NCBI GenBank assembly: GCA_027494015.1
Contig: JAOSJP010000038.1
Coordinates: 153,904 to 217,903, forward strand
Reading direction: 5' to 3'
Source of the DNA: Anaerolineae bacterium
Lineage (GTDB): Bacteria > Chloroflexota > Anaerolineae > Aggregatilineales > Aggregatilineaceae
DNA: 64,000 bases
Both the position numbers and the translations under genes were made by a program. The first letter of the stretch is position 1. Each line of letters opens with the position of its first letter. The notes beneath the pieces are model-generated. The model did no database searches, was not told the DNA's origin, and saw only the letters and a list, made by a program, of their open reading frames with translations. This document shows positions 8,301-15,944 of the stretch, piece by piece.

Positions 8301-10494
8301 CCTTTTTCTTCTTGGACACGGCGCGGCGCATCAGGTCGGCTTCGCCCAGCGAGTAGCCGAAAAGCTCGGCGCCGATCTGCATGATCTGCTCCTGATAGAC
8401 AATGATGCCGTAGGTCTCTTCCAGGATGGGCTTGAGCTTCTCGTGCTTGTACTCGATGGCCTCGCTGTCGTGCAGGCGACGGTTGTAGGTGGGAATGTAC
8501 TCTATCGGGCCGGGGCGGTAGAGCGCGATGCCGGCGACGATGTGCTCGAACTTCTGCGGGCGCATGTCGGTCAACATGCGCCGCATCCCCTGCGACTCCA
8601 GTTGGAAGACGCCGATCGTCTCGCCACGTCCCAGCATCTCGAACATCTCGGCAATCTGGCGCGAAGTCTCCGGGTCGTCGGGATCGGGGCGGTAGGGGAT
8701 GTTCGACAGATCGTAGTGGATGCCGTGATACTGCTCGATCATCTCGCACGCCCGGCGCATGATGGTCAGCGTGGACAGGCCGAGGAAGTCCACCTTGAGC
8801 AGCCCGATGGACTCGCAGGTTTCCATCGGGAACTGGGTGACCATCTTCACCGGCGCATCTTCCGCTGAGCCTTTGGTGGGGCGGTGCAGGGGGATGTATT
8901 CGACCAGCGGCTTGTCGGCGACGATGACGCCGGCGGCGTGCGTGCTGGCGTGCCGCGTCACGCCCTCAAGCTGGCGGGCCGTGTCAATCAGCTTGCGCGC
9001 CGTCTTGTCAGTCTCGTAGGTGGTTTTCAGGTCGGGCAGCGCTTTTTCCGGGTCGTCGCCCAGCGCGTCCTTGAACTTGATCGGCTTGCCCGCGCCGGGG
9101 ATCAGGCGGGCGATGCGATCCACTTCGGTCGAGGGCAGATCGAGCACGCGCCCCACGTCGCGGATGGCCGCCTTGCTGCCCAGCGTCCCGAAGGTGATGA
9201 TGGCCGCAACCTTGTCTTCGCCGTACTTCTGCGCGCAGTACTGGATCATCTCGGCGCGGCGATCTTCGGGGTAGTCCAGGTCAATGTCGGGCATGGAGAC
9301 GCGGCCCGGATTGAGGAAACGCTCGAAGAGCAGGCCGTTGGTCAGCGGGTCAATGTTGGTGATGCCCAGGCAGTAGGCGGCCACACTGCCCGCGCCGGAG
9401 CCGCGCACGTTCCACCAGATGTCGGCGTGGCGGGCGAACTCGCACAGATCCCACACGATCAGGAAGTAGGTGTCGAAGCCCATCTCGTGGACCATGCGCA
9501 GCTCGTAATCCAGCCGCGCGCGGACCACGGGGTCGCTGGCCCGCGCGCCGTAGCGCCAGCCCAGGCCGCGCTCGCACAGATAGCGCAGATAGGTCTCGGC
9601 GGTATGCCCCGCCGGCACGGGGAAAAGGGGCAGGTGATAACCGTCCGAGTCCAACTGGACGTCGCACATTTCGGCGATGCGCAGCGTGTTGGTCAGCGAC
9701 TCCGGTATCTCGCCGAACAACCGCCACATCTCCTGAGCGGTGCGCAGGTGAAAGGTCTGACTCTCGAAGCGCAGCCGGTTTTGCTCGGCTTTGACGTTGC
9801 CCGTCTGGATGCACAGCAGGGTGTCGTGCGCGTCGTAATCCTCTTCGAGCACGTAGTGCACGTCGTTGGTGGCGACGAGCGGGACTTTGCCATAGCCCTG
9901 CCGCTCCAACAGCCAGCGGTTGAGGACGTGCAACTGCTCGATATGGTGGTGCTGCAGCTCCAGGAAGAAGTTCTCGCGCCCGAAGACATCCTGGTACCAG
10001 CCGATGCGCTCCAGGGCCTCGGCCTCGCGGCCCTGCTCGACCAGGCGCGGAATCTCGGCGGCCAGGCAGCCGGAGGTGGCGATCAGCCCCTCGGCGTGCT
10101 GGGCCAGCAGGTCGTGATCCACGCGCGGGCGGTAGTAGTAGCCTTCAAGCTGCGCCGCCGAGGCCAGCCGCAGCAGGTTCCTGTATCCGGCCTGATCGCG
10201 TGCCAGCAGCAGCAGGTGATGGGGCTTGCTGTCCAGCTCGTTGTCGCGGTCGAAGCGGGTGCGGCCCCAGGGAGTGAGGTACGCTTCCATGCCGATGATC
10301 GGCCTGACGCCCTCGGCGCGGCACGCCCGGTAGAAGTCAATCACGCCGAACATCGTCCCGTGATCGGTGATGGCCAGGGCGGGCATGTCCAGTTCTCTGG
10401 CCCGCCCTGCCAGCCGGTTGATCTGGCTCAGGCCGTCGAGCAGGCTGAACTCCGTATGGACGTGCAGATGGACGAAATTGGGCGCGTCCGGCAT
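5377..10494 (-). CDS. dnaE: DNA polymerase III alpha subunit (DnaE) with an in-frame intein
   Basis: Replicative polymerase catalytic subunit, 1705 codons including a 342-residue intein (residues 773-1114), leaving about 1363 residues after splicing. The N-terminal PHP domain (HLHVHTEFSLLDG, ITDHG, TNDVHYV) keeps its metal-binding histidines, so proofreading activity is possible. The palm has PDIDLDYPEDRR with the catalytic aspartates. Helix-hairpin-helix and OB-fold regions follow the intein (VTIAGLVTNLRTFFTKRGDAMAV). A long Pro/Glu-rich linker precedes a short C-terminal domain (RLLTLTIARSGD). The ATG at 10494 is preceded by GGGGA about 10 bases upstream. The upstream region has an extended -10 box. 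Confidence 0.97.
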   Translation of the reverse strand: MPDAPNFVHLHVHTEFSLLDGLSQINRLAGRARELDMPALAITDHGTMFGVIDFYRACRAEGVRPIIGMEAYLTPWGRTRFDRDNELDSKPHHLLLLARDQAGYRNLLRLASAAQLEGYYYRPRVDHDLLAQHAEGLIATSGCLAAEIPRLVEQGREAEALERIGWYQDVFGRENFFLELQHHHIEQLHVLNRWLLERQGYGKVPLVATNDVHYVLEEDYDAHDTLLCIQTGNVKAEQNRLRFESQTFHLRTAQEMWRLFGEIPESLTNTLRIAEMCDVQLDSDGYHLPLFPVPAGHTAETYLRYLCERGLGWRYGARASDPVVRARLDYELRMVHEMGFDTYFLIVWDLCEFARHADIWWNVRGSGAGSVAAYCLGITNIDPLTNGLLFERFLNPGRVSMPDIDLDYPEDRRAEMIQYCAQKYGEDKVAAIITFGTLGSKAAIRDVGRVLDLPSTEVDRIARLIPGAGKPIKFKDALGDDPEKALPDLKTTYETDKTARKLIDTARQLEGVTRHASTHAAGVIVADKPLVEYIPLHRPTKGSAEDAPVKMVTQFPMETCESIGLLKVDFLGLSTLTIMRRACEMIEQYHGIHYDLSNIPYRPDPDDPETSRQIAEMFEMLGRGETIGVFQLESQGMRRMLTDMRPQKFEHIVAGIALYRPGPIEYIPTYNRRLHDSEAIEYKHEKLKPILEETYGIIVYQEQIMQIGAELFGYSLGEADLMRRAVSKKKKEDLLQHRTTFIERGPQHGVDPDTANAIFDDIEFFARYGFNKCVVGETEIVDAASGRLVRVGDLARGTATVEHTLTCDLDRLALRPGPVTQVMANGVKPVYRLTTQLGRQITATANHPFYTFDGWRLLGELSTGDAIAVPRRIPVEGRDEWPAQTINALADSLMLDCPTTALPGEVFGLANSCIKHLLARLWEHKASDGQLATASHRLAQQLQHLWLRLGVLCRLQRAESVYTTTCLSQPTEGVRFDLEQESQTVCAVPHQDWKTVGESPLRQSGRGAALLRPDGFGHSTRVTHAGRLVGEGLQTLPYGPVADHDRQISSGVYCNTPLRMAGTEAPAGSDVALAASDVYWDKITTIEYAGEAQTYDLTVPDTHNFVANDILVHNSHAADYAVLTCQTAFLKCHYPHEYMAALMSVHRDDSGKVGLFAADCHRMGIAVLPPTVNSSELDFSIETQPDGTRAIRFGLGAIKNVGVGPLEHILSARAEGGPFRDLDDFFRRVDARIVNKRALDSLIKVGALDEFASRPTLLAALDRIVSFSADHHKAKDAGQMSLFGAQTGVSFGAQESILASLHDVEPISRREMLNWERELVGLYVTDHPLQSVMAQLQQVITHTSAELTDAGEAANGLAVTIAGLVTNLRTFFTKRGDAMAVLTIEDITGTISAVLFPRTWAQYQGIVDEDVVLVVKGKADASRGDMQVIADSVTQNFDVIAAVERPPSLDDLRLSWIADEGPAALDEDADGEDNGPFDEETGEMVAAHEDEQPTPVTEPIIPASAGATAPDTPPIAPPSPAHSAPPPPGSLTDREMPGWLEEEWVGGWSPEPYDGSHEAASPATKVRPPDEEKASRRESAFDELGRVRPPAPVQLPVTPADPDALPPIPARRQSPAEPPRDTAPAASRLLTLTIARSGDSTADRRKLRRLHGFLTQYPGRDRFRFILEGEGRRACLEFPNNLIRINEDILTFAANMLGAENVVVE
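7153..8178 (-). mobile_element. Intein in dnaE with decayed homing endonuclease
   Basis: A protein intron of 342 residues inserted between GFNK and SHAADYA of DnaE. Splicing residues look complete: Cys1 (CVVGETEI), the block B motif TANH within ITATANHPFYTF, block F YDLTVPDTHNFVANDILVHN ending in His-Asn, and Ser as the +1 extein residue. The central region is larger than a mini-intein but has no clear LAGLIDADG motif. A remnant resembling the second half of a DOD endonuclease is visible (HLLARLWEHKASDG, then ATASHRLAQQLQHLWLRLG). Between that remnant and the C-terminal splicing block, about 57 codons come from dispersed repeats (7320-7485). Splicing is predicted to work; homing is predicted to be lost. 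Confidence 0.93.
7343..7458. mobile_element. MITE-like element, family M copy 1, nested in the intein
   Basis: A 116-bp element whose ends are CCTGATGAGATTTGAC and GTCCAAACCCATCAGG, imperfect inverted repeats with 13 of 16 positions matching. The centre is the palindrome GTAGGGGAGGGTTTGC plus its complement. A second copy in inverted orientation lies at 18955-19074 and shares GATCATGATCG, the central hairpin, AAGACGCCC and TTGAATGTC. It is flanked here by two other repeats: hairpin E (7320-7346) and element F (7456-7485, GGGCGCAGCAGAGCAGCGCCCC). The whole block reads through without a stop in the dnaE frame. Confidence 0.85.
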
Positions 10495-10551
10495 GGTGCG
10501 TGATCCCCGTTCCTCGCGTGGCGGTCGGGCAAAGTGATGAGCTGCGGGGTC

Positions 10552-10560
10552 ATTATAACA
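10552..10560 (-). promoter_or_regulatory. Extended -10 element upstream of dnaE
   Basis: On the minus strand the sequence reads TGTTATAAT, a perfect TGn extended -10, about 58 bp before the dnaE ATG. No convincing -35 is present, as expected for extended -10 promoters. Confidence 0.55.
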
Positions 10561-10588
10561 CCGCCATTCGGCGTCGGGCCTTAAATTT

Positions 10589-10816
10589 CTAGATCGTGTT
10601 ATGCACTTTCAACCCCGACTCTCTGGTTCCTTTCTCCCCCAGCGGTTTGGGGCATCTCTTAGTTTGACCTCGCCCCCGTCTCGGCGCTGACGCGCCTCGA
10701 CGCCCCCTCTCCATGCATGGAGAGGTGGAAAGGCCGAGCGCAGCGAGGCCAGGGGGTGAGGTCAACAGAGCGCCCCTTCCCCTTGTCGAGAGTGCCAGGT
10801 TCATAACATGCTCTAG
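10589..10816. mobile_element. MITE-like element, family G copy 1
   Basis: Bounded by CTAG on both sides (10589-10592 and 10813-10816). The inner ends are inverted repeats, ATCGTGTTATGCAC on the left and the complement AGCATGTTATGAAC on the right. It contains one copy of palindromic core A (10665-10764). It fills most of the 363-bp gap between dnaE and the NUDIX gene. No coding capacity is visible. The right end may contribute a -35-like TTCATA 17 bp before TACAAT (10823-10828), upstream of the NUDIX gene. Confidence 0.75.
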
Positions 10817-10857
10817 ATCGCGTACAATGAGATTGAAGATATTTGTGAGGACAGATC

Positions 10858-11374
10858 ATGAGCCAGACGCCGCCGCACTCGCCCGATTCTCCGCCGCGCA
10901 TGACGCTGTGCGTGGGCGCGGTGGTGCGGCGCGAGGATGCCGTGCTCTTCGTCCGGCAGACGTATGGCGAGGGGCTGGCCGGCGTGTGGACGCTGCCCTG
11001 GGGATTCGTGCAGGGGATGCTGCCAGGTGGCGCACCAGACCCGCCGCACCTGGCGGCGCTGCGCGAGACGCTGGAAGAGGGCGGGGTGCGCGCAACGGTG
11101 GACGGGCTGCTGGGCGTGCAGAATCACAGCTAGTCTGGCTGGCGAGCCGCGCGTGTACCTGCTGTTCCTGTGCCAGCACGTCGCTGGCGAGCCTGCTCCC
11201 GACGGCGCGGAGACCGACCGCGCGGCGTACTTCTCGCTGGCCGACCTGGAGGCGCTGAACGAGCCGGTAGATGCCTTTTGCCTGTGGCTGGCCCGGCGCG
11301 TGCTGCGCGGAGACTATCATCTGATTCCGCTGGAGGCGGCCAACCCCTACGCCCCGCACGAGGCGTTCTTCTAG
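10858..11374 (+). pseudogene. NUDIX hydrolase, single frameshift
   Basis: NUDIX enzymes hydrolyse nucleoside diphosphates linked to another moiety. The first frame (from ATG 10858, preceded by GAGGA) gives MTLCVGAVVRREDAVLFVRQ, then GFVQG and the Nudix-box core AALRETLEEGG. It ends at a TAG about base 11133 after GLLGVQNHS. The next frame continues directly with LAGEPRVYLLFLCQHVAG to AANPYAPHEAFF at 11374. Dropping one base near AGCTAG (11128-11133) restores a normal ~171-residue protein. It is either a recent pseudogene or a base-calling error. Confidence 0.8.
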
Positions 11375-11410
11375 CGGCGCTGTCTCTCGCGCCGGCTGGA
11401 GGCGACGGTA

Positions 11411-11441
11411 GACTTCCGAAGTTTTTGGAAACTTCGGAAGC
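11411..11441. repeat. Hairpin repeat, family B
   Basis: GACTTCCGAAG, a short loop, then CTTCGGAAGCC. Related hairpins occur at 38151, 51166 and 60834. This copy sits after the NUDIX gene, but there is no T-run, so a terminator role is uncertain. Confidence 0.6.
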
Positions 11442-11661
11442 CTGAGTTCAGGCCGGGCAGCGCCCCTGTCTGGCGACTTCTTCACACGCGAACGCACTCC
11501 TGACTTTCGCAATTGCAAAGTTTGATTATACTAACCATCAGACGCATAGTTGCCTGGGTGACAGCAGACCGGACAGGATGTCGGGCTTCCCCACCGCGCC
11601 GCTGCCCTTGCTGGCGGCTGATCGCTGATGGCTGACAGTTTGTTTCGAAGGAGAGTGACCC

Positions 11662-12570
11662 ATGTCTGCGCGAACACGCCGAGCATTTCGGATAGCGATT
11701 CTGGCTGGCTGGTTGATCGTGGCGCTGCTGATTGTTGCGCCGGCGCTGGCCCAGGGCGAAGAGAGCACTCCGCCGGTTGAAGGGGGAGCGCCCAGCTCTA
11801 CGCCCGACGATCTGAGCGAGGCCGCTGCGCGCCTGGTGCCGCTGCTGGTGGGCGCAGCGCTGATCGAGCGCACGCTGGAGTTCATCTTCGCCTGGTCGCA
11901 GCGCGCGGCGCTGGACGCCACCAGCTCCATGCGCGGCATTGCCACGCGCATCACCGGGCTGGTCAAGGTGGACTTCCGCCAGGCCTACAGGCAGCTTGAC
12001 GAGCTGAGCGCTGCGCTGCTGCGCCGCCAGAGCGCTGGCGTGCACGCCGAATACGGCGATCCCACCTCTGAGGACCCCGCCGACTGGCCGCTCCAACAGT
12101 TGGAAGAGCATCTCACCGCCGTTGAGAGTCTGCTGACCACCACCGAGACCAAGCTCAAGCAGATTCTGGACTCGCCGCTCTACAAAGAGCGCAAGAAGAT
12201 GGTTGCCGGGGTGCTGAGCATCATCATGGGCGTGCTGCTCGCCTTCGCCACCGGTCTGCGTCTGTTCGAGCCGCTGGACGTGCGGGTTACCGGCTGGTTC
12301 GAAGGGACGTTCAAGATCATTGACATTGTGCTGGCCGGCGTGCTGATGGGACTGGGCACCGACTGGGTGCACCAGGTGATCAGCGTGCTGACCAAAGGCC
12401 AGCGGGCACTGGGCCGCGCGGGGGAGAGCGTCAAGTTCGATCCCGAAGAGATCAAGAACCTGGCCGCCGAGGCCATTCAGGAAGAGTTCGACGCCCAGTG
12501 GCGGGCGCTGCGCGAGCATATGCAGGCGGAGATCGCTGCGTCGGTGCGCTCGGAGCTGGAACCGGGCTGA
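11662..12570 (+). CDS. Membrane protein with signal peptide, function unknown
   Basis: A 302-residue protein with an N-terminal signal peptide or anchor (FRIAILAGWLIVALLIVAPALAQ split around residue 20). A hydrophobic segment near residue 60 (AARLVPLLVGAALIERTLEF) and two more around residues 175-235 (VAGVLSIIMGVLLAFATGL, IIDIVLAGVLMGLGTDWVH) follow. A charged helical C-terminus resembles a coiled coil. AAGGAGAG precedes ATG 11662. No family is recognised. Its stop TGA at 12568 is in the same frame as the following M23-like open frame, with no other stop between them. Confidence 0.72.
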   Translation: MSARTRRAFRIAILAGWLIVALLIVAPALAQGEESTPPVEGGAPSSTPDDLSEAAARLVPLLVGAALIERTLEFIFAWSQRAALDATSSMRGIATRITGLVKVDFRQAYRQLDELSAALLRRQSAGVHAEYGDPTSEDPADWPLQQLEEHLTAVESLLTTTETKLKQILDSPLYKERKKMVAGVLSIIMGVLLAFATGLRLFEPLDVRVTGWFEGTFKIIDIVLAGVLMGLGTDWVHQVISVLTKGQRALGRAGESVKFDPEEIKNLAAEAIQEEFDAQWRALREHMQAEIAASVRSELEPG

Positions 12571-12645
12571 AGGGGGACGCCGCAGGCGGCGCTCCCATCT
12601 GAAACAGCGAGCGCGGTCCCGCTGCTGCGGGCGAGCGTCCCGCGC

Positions 12646-13938
12646 GTGCGGCGGGCGGCGGTGTCTCTGCCCGCGCTGCCCGACAGCGCCATTCCGCTGC
12701 GCGATGTGACTGTGACCGTGCGGCCCGGCGGCACCACCGTCCTGGCCGCGCCGGACAGCCGCGCCGAGGCTGCGGGCGAGCTGGCGACGGGCACGCAGCA
12801 GGAAGTGCGCGCGGCGCTGTTCGGCGAATACACCTGGCTGAGCCTGCCCTGGGCATCTGGCAGCGCGTGGATTCCCGCCGAGGACACGGACTTCGCCCGC
12901 TCCCCGGCCTACAATCAGGTCGTCGCCGCGTGGTACGAGTCGGCGTCGGTGCTGGCCTTCCGGCGCGCGGTCGCCGCCGATCTGCTGCGCCTGCGCGGGG
13001 CGGACGAAGAGCAGTTGGCCAGGCTGGAGACGCTGAGCGGCGGGGCGCTGCGCCAGTTGGAGGAGACGCTCAGCCGCCAGACCATGCCGCCGGCGGCGCT
13101 CCAGATGCACGGCCTGGCCGCGCGACTGGGCCTGCCCGCGCCGTTTGAGTTTCTGCCGGTGCATCCTTCGCCGCCGGCTGGCATTGCGACGCTGGAGTTC
13201 CAGGGCTTCGGCCCCACCAACATCGCCTTCGAGCAGTGGCCGTTCTTCTACGAGGGCACGCGCGGCATGAACCCCGGCGTAGATTTCTTCGTCCCTGAAG
13301 GCTCGCCGCTGATCGCCGTCGCCGACGGGGTGATCGTGGACTTCCGCTTCCTGGCGCACGCGCAGGATCGCTCGCTGGCCCTGCGACCCTATCTGCCGGA
13401 CCCGTACCGCGCGCCCGATGGATCGCGCGTGCTGTCCAATGTCATCGTCGCCTACGGGCACCTGACCGGCGACCCGACGACGGAACTGGCCCGCATCGGC
13501 GACGAAGTGCGCGCCGGGCAGATCATCGGCACTTCTGGCTGGCCCATCTACGTGGACGACGAAGGCGACGTGCTCGTGCAGGGCAACAATGCGCACCTGC
13601 ACCTGGAGGTGCACCTGGTCACCGATGGCGAGCGCAGCTTCGCCAGCCGCCAGCCCTGCAACCCGCTGCTGTTCTGGTCGCCGCGCCTGGTCGCGTTCCA
13701 GGCCCGGCTGGCCGCCAACAGCGCCTTCCCGCCCTATCCCCCCGGCGGGCAACCCTGGGGTCGGCTGGGCTTCTTCACCATCGGCTGCTTCCGCACCGAG
13801 CCGGCGGACATCGTTTGGCATTACGAGCCGAGCGCCGAGGCGCAGTGGCCGGCGGGCGTGTACGACCTGAACGCGACGCTCGCCTACCTGCAAACCTTCA
13901 AGCCGTACCTGCCCGGCGGGAGCGAGGACGAGGAGTGA
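12646..13938 (+). CDS. M23 (LytM)-like peptidase domain protein, possibly inactive
   Basis: The C-terminal half (about residues 190-340) has the M23 peptidase layout: MNPGVDFFVPEGSPLIAVADG, then VIVAYGHLTG and NAHLHLEVHL. Members normally cut peptidoglycan cross-links using a zinc held by HxGxD and HxH. Here the first histidine is replaced by Asn (NPGVD), while HLH is intact, so catalysis may be lost. The start is unclear: GTG 12646 is the first acceptable codon, with no good ribosome-binding site and no signal peptide. The frame is open back to the TGA of the upstream membrane protein. A readthrough or frameshift relation with that gene is possible. Confidence 0.7.
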   Translation: MRRAAVSLPALPDSAIPLRDVTVTVRPGGTTVLAAPDSRAEAAGELATGTQQEVRAALFGEYTWLSLPWASGSAWIPAEDTDFARSPAYNQVVAAWYESASVLAFRRAVAADLLRLRGADEEQLARLETLSGGALRQLEETLSRQTMPPAALQMHGLAARLGLPAPFEFLPVHPSPPAGIATLEFQGFGPTNIAFEQWPFFYEGTRGMNPGVDFFVPEGSPLIAVADGVIVDFRFLAHAQDRSLALRPYLPDPYRAPDGSRVLSNVIVAYGHLTGDPTTELARIGDEVRAGQIIGTSGWPIYVDDEGDVLVQGNNAHLHLEVHLVTDGERSFASRQPCNPLLFWSPRLVAFQARLAANSAFPPYPPGGQPWGRLGFFTIGCFRTEPADIVWHYEPSAEAQWPAGVYDLNATLAYLQTFKPYLPGGSEDEE

Positions 13939-13963
13939 GCGCGGCCTGAGCAGAGGCGGCTCC

Positions 13964-14398
13964 ATGCGCACCTACAACGATCCGCCGCCCAACCTGGCGC
14001 AGGGGATTCATCTCGTGCAGTCCGGGGACAAACGGGCGGCGCTGGTTTTGCTGCGCCGCGCAGCGCAGGACGAGCCGCTCACGGCAGAAGGCTGGCTGTG
14101 GCTGGCCGCCGCGACCGACGATCTCGCCGAATACCGCCAGGCGGTGACGCGGGCGCTGCGCCTGGACCCGCACCACCCGGTCGCGCGGCGGATGCGCGCT
14201 GAGCTAGAGCGCCTGGACGGGGCCGTGGCTAACACCGCGCCCTGGCTGGCCTCCGCCGACACGCCTCCCCCGTCGCGCGCGAACACCGCCGCCCCCCTTA
14301 GTGGGACGCGGCGGCGTGTGTTGTGGGCGGCCCTGGTGCTGCTGGCGATGGCGGGGTTGTGCGCGCTGTTTGCAGGGGCGCTGGTGGCGTTCTTGTAG
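13964..14398 (+). CDS. TPR-like protein with C-terminal membrane anchor
   Basis: A 144-residue protein. The N-terminal ~85 residues form a tetratricopeptide-like pair (LAQGIHLVQSGDKRAALVLL, then EGWLWLAAATDDLAEYRQAV and RALRLDPHHPVARRM). A Pro/Ala-rich linker and one C-terminal transmembrane helix (RVLWAALVLLAMAGLCALFA) follow, so the TPRs probably face the cytoplasm. The same module opens the larger protein at 54484 (EVAWLWLASVAADQAEYQRAL). It starts 25 bp after the M23-like gene, with GAGGCGG upstream, so probably the same transcript. Function unknown. Confidence 0.75.
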   Translation: MRTYNDPPPNLAQGIHLVQSGDKRAALVLLRRAAQDEPLTAEGWLWLAAATDDLAEYRQAVTRALRLDPHHPVARRMRAELERLDGAVANTAPWLASADTPPPSRANTAAPLSGTRRRVLWAALVLLAMAGLCALFAGALVAFL

Positions 14399-14900
14399 GG
14401 GCATAGGCCATACGCCTTATGGTGCCAGGTCAAGGGTTTCAGGGGTGCGGTGTGGGTGGGACGCCCCTCCCCCTGGCCTCTCAGGGGTACGTTTTTAACG
14501 GTTTGAGCGAGAGCGCATCGGATAGCTCCTCGCTCAGAGGCCGTTTGAGAAGTCGTGCCCGTTGCCCCCATCCCGGCCCTTCCCCACGAGGGGGAAGGGA
14601 GAGGCGCGTGCCTGCTAAGCCCCTCCCTCCTTGTGGGGAGGGGTTTGGGGTGGGGGAGAAACCTCAAATGATCCTCAAAGAATGAAAAACTTACCCCTGA
14701 GAGGGGGAAAGCTCTCACAGCCAACGATCAAAGTCCCCCTCTCTAGCTCGGCTGGAGAGGGGGATTGAGGGGGAGAGGCTTGTAGGGGCGGGTTTCTAAA
14801 CCCGCCCCTACGAGGGCGCAGAGGGGGAACAGGGCAGCGCCCCTGTGTGCTGCGACCGTATATGCGATAATCCGCCAATCTGAATGGGCGCGCCGCCGGA
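14399..14900. repeat. Non-coding cluster of palindromic repeats
   Basis: This 500-bp gap holds a degraded hairpin E (about 14397-14420), a GC-rich element C with two hairpins (about 14563-14660, CCCTTCCCC and GGGGAAGGG arms), an element H (about 14722-14780, CTCTAGCTCGGCTGGAGAG) and hairpin D (14782-14811, GTAGGGGCGGGTTTCT plus its complement). No gene is supported. Apparent reading frames are shadows through the repeats. Confidence 0.7.
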
Positions 14901-15893
14901 TCAGTGGCTTTCTTCCCACCTGCGCACGACGGCCACCAATGCCGCGCGGACTTCCTCATCCTCTACATCGCCCACGCCCTCGTAGAACTTGCCGTCTACC
15001 TCGATCTGCACGCCGCCGCTGAGCGCGGGCCGGATGTGAATCGTGCGCCCGGCGAACTGCGGCGTCTCGCGCAGGAACTCCTGCAGCAGTTCTTCGATCT
15101 GGTCGGCGATAGACAGCGCTGGCTGTTCGTGGGGGGTCTCCACTGGCTGGCCCATCGCCACGCGCGTCATCTGGCGCAGCATCGAGCGGTCGCGCGGCGG
15201 GACAATCTCATCGTCCGCCTCATCACGATCCTGGCTGGCGCGCGCCGGGGCGGGTGGCTGCGGGTGGGCCAGGGCGTCCAGGTCGCGCATCACAGTCTCG
15301 AAGCGACGGGTCAGGTCGGCGCTGCGCAACTCGTCCAGCGAGCGGAACGTCCGGTCGCCGATGACCACGATCAGCCCGCCGCCGGCCAAGTCGCGGTACA
15401 CGCGCAGCAGCTCGATCACGTCGTCCGGCGGCTCGTCGGCGGGCGGCTGCTCGTCCTGCGAGGCCATGAAAGGCGGCTCGTCTGCGGCATCGTCCTCTGG
15501 CAGAGGGACGGGCGCTGGCGGTGGTAGCGGAGCCGGGTTGGTGGCGCGGGCCAGGCGTGCGCTCTCGCCCGGCAGCTCGCCGGTGAGCATCCCCAGGTCT
15601 GGCAGCGGCATCGCGGCGGCGCTCTGGGAGGCCGGGACGGGGCGGGAGCTTTTGGAGCCGGTCAGCCGCTGGTAGAAGGCGACCGGCAGGCTGGGCAGCG
15701 GCTCAAGCCCCTGGGCGGCGCGCCGGCGTCGCTCGGAGGCGCGCATGAACACCAGCGCCATCAGCGCCACCCAGATGGCGCCCGCGACACAGGTGAGGAT
15801 GAGCAGCCCGCCCACCTGGCCCAGAAAGTCCGTTGTCCCGGACGATTCGGTCAGGGCAAGCGCGTGCAGCAGAGAACTGAATGCGGCGGCCAT
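14901..15893 (-). CDS. Single-pass membrane protein with long acidic/Pro-rich cytoplasmic region, unknown
   Basis: A 330-residue protein with one transmembrane segment near residues 28-50 (LLILTCVAGAIWVALMALVF). Arg-rich residues follow, which places the rest in the cytoplasm. The middle is Pro/Glu/Asp-rich and probably disordered. Two short folded parts are visible: LLRVYRDLAGGGLIVVIGDR around residue 165 and a C-terminal beta-rich piece, IHIRPALSGGVQIEVDGKFY. GAGAGG precedes ATG 15893. It lies 51 bp downstream of mutM on the same strand. No family is recognised. Confidence 0.72.
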   Translation of the reverse strand: MAAAFSSLLHALALTESSGTTDFLGQVGGLLILTCVAGAIWVALMALVFMRASERRRRAAQGLEPLPSLPVAFYQRLTGSKSSRPVPASQSAAAMPLPDLGMLTGELPGESARLARATNPAPLPPPAPVPLPEDDAADEPPFMASQDEQPPADEPPDDVIELLRVYRDLAGGGLIVVIGDRTFRSLDELRSADLTRRFETVMRDLDALAHPQPPAPARASQDRDEADDEIVPPRDRSMLRQMTRVAMGQPVETPHEQPALSIADQIEELLQEFLRETPQFAGRTIHIRPALSGGVQIEVDGKFYEGVGDVEDEEVRAALVAVVRRWEESH

Positions 15894-15944
15894 AGCACCC
15901 TCTCAGGATAACTCGCTGGACAAAGGCCGCTTTCAGTATCGTCC

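Noticed and set aside
8884..10503. Long open frame on the plus strand opposite dnaE
   Set aside because: It is antisense to conserved DnaE sequence, has no recognisable domain and follows from GC-rich third positions. The same applies to open frames opposite secA (24653-27139), the giant kinase (30357-34472), malQ (39566-41587) and the propeller gene (2275-3510).
11411..11441. Hairpin B as a rho-independent terminator
   Set aside because: The stem is good, but no T-run follows and copies occur in varied orientations between genes, so it is listed as a repeat.
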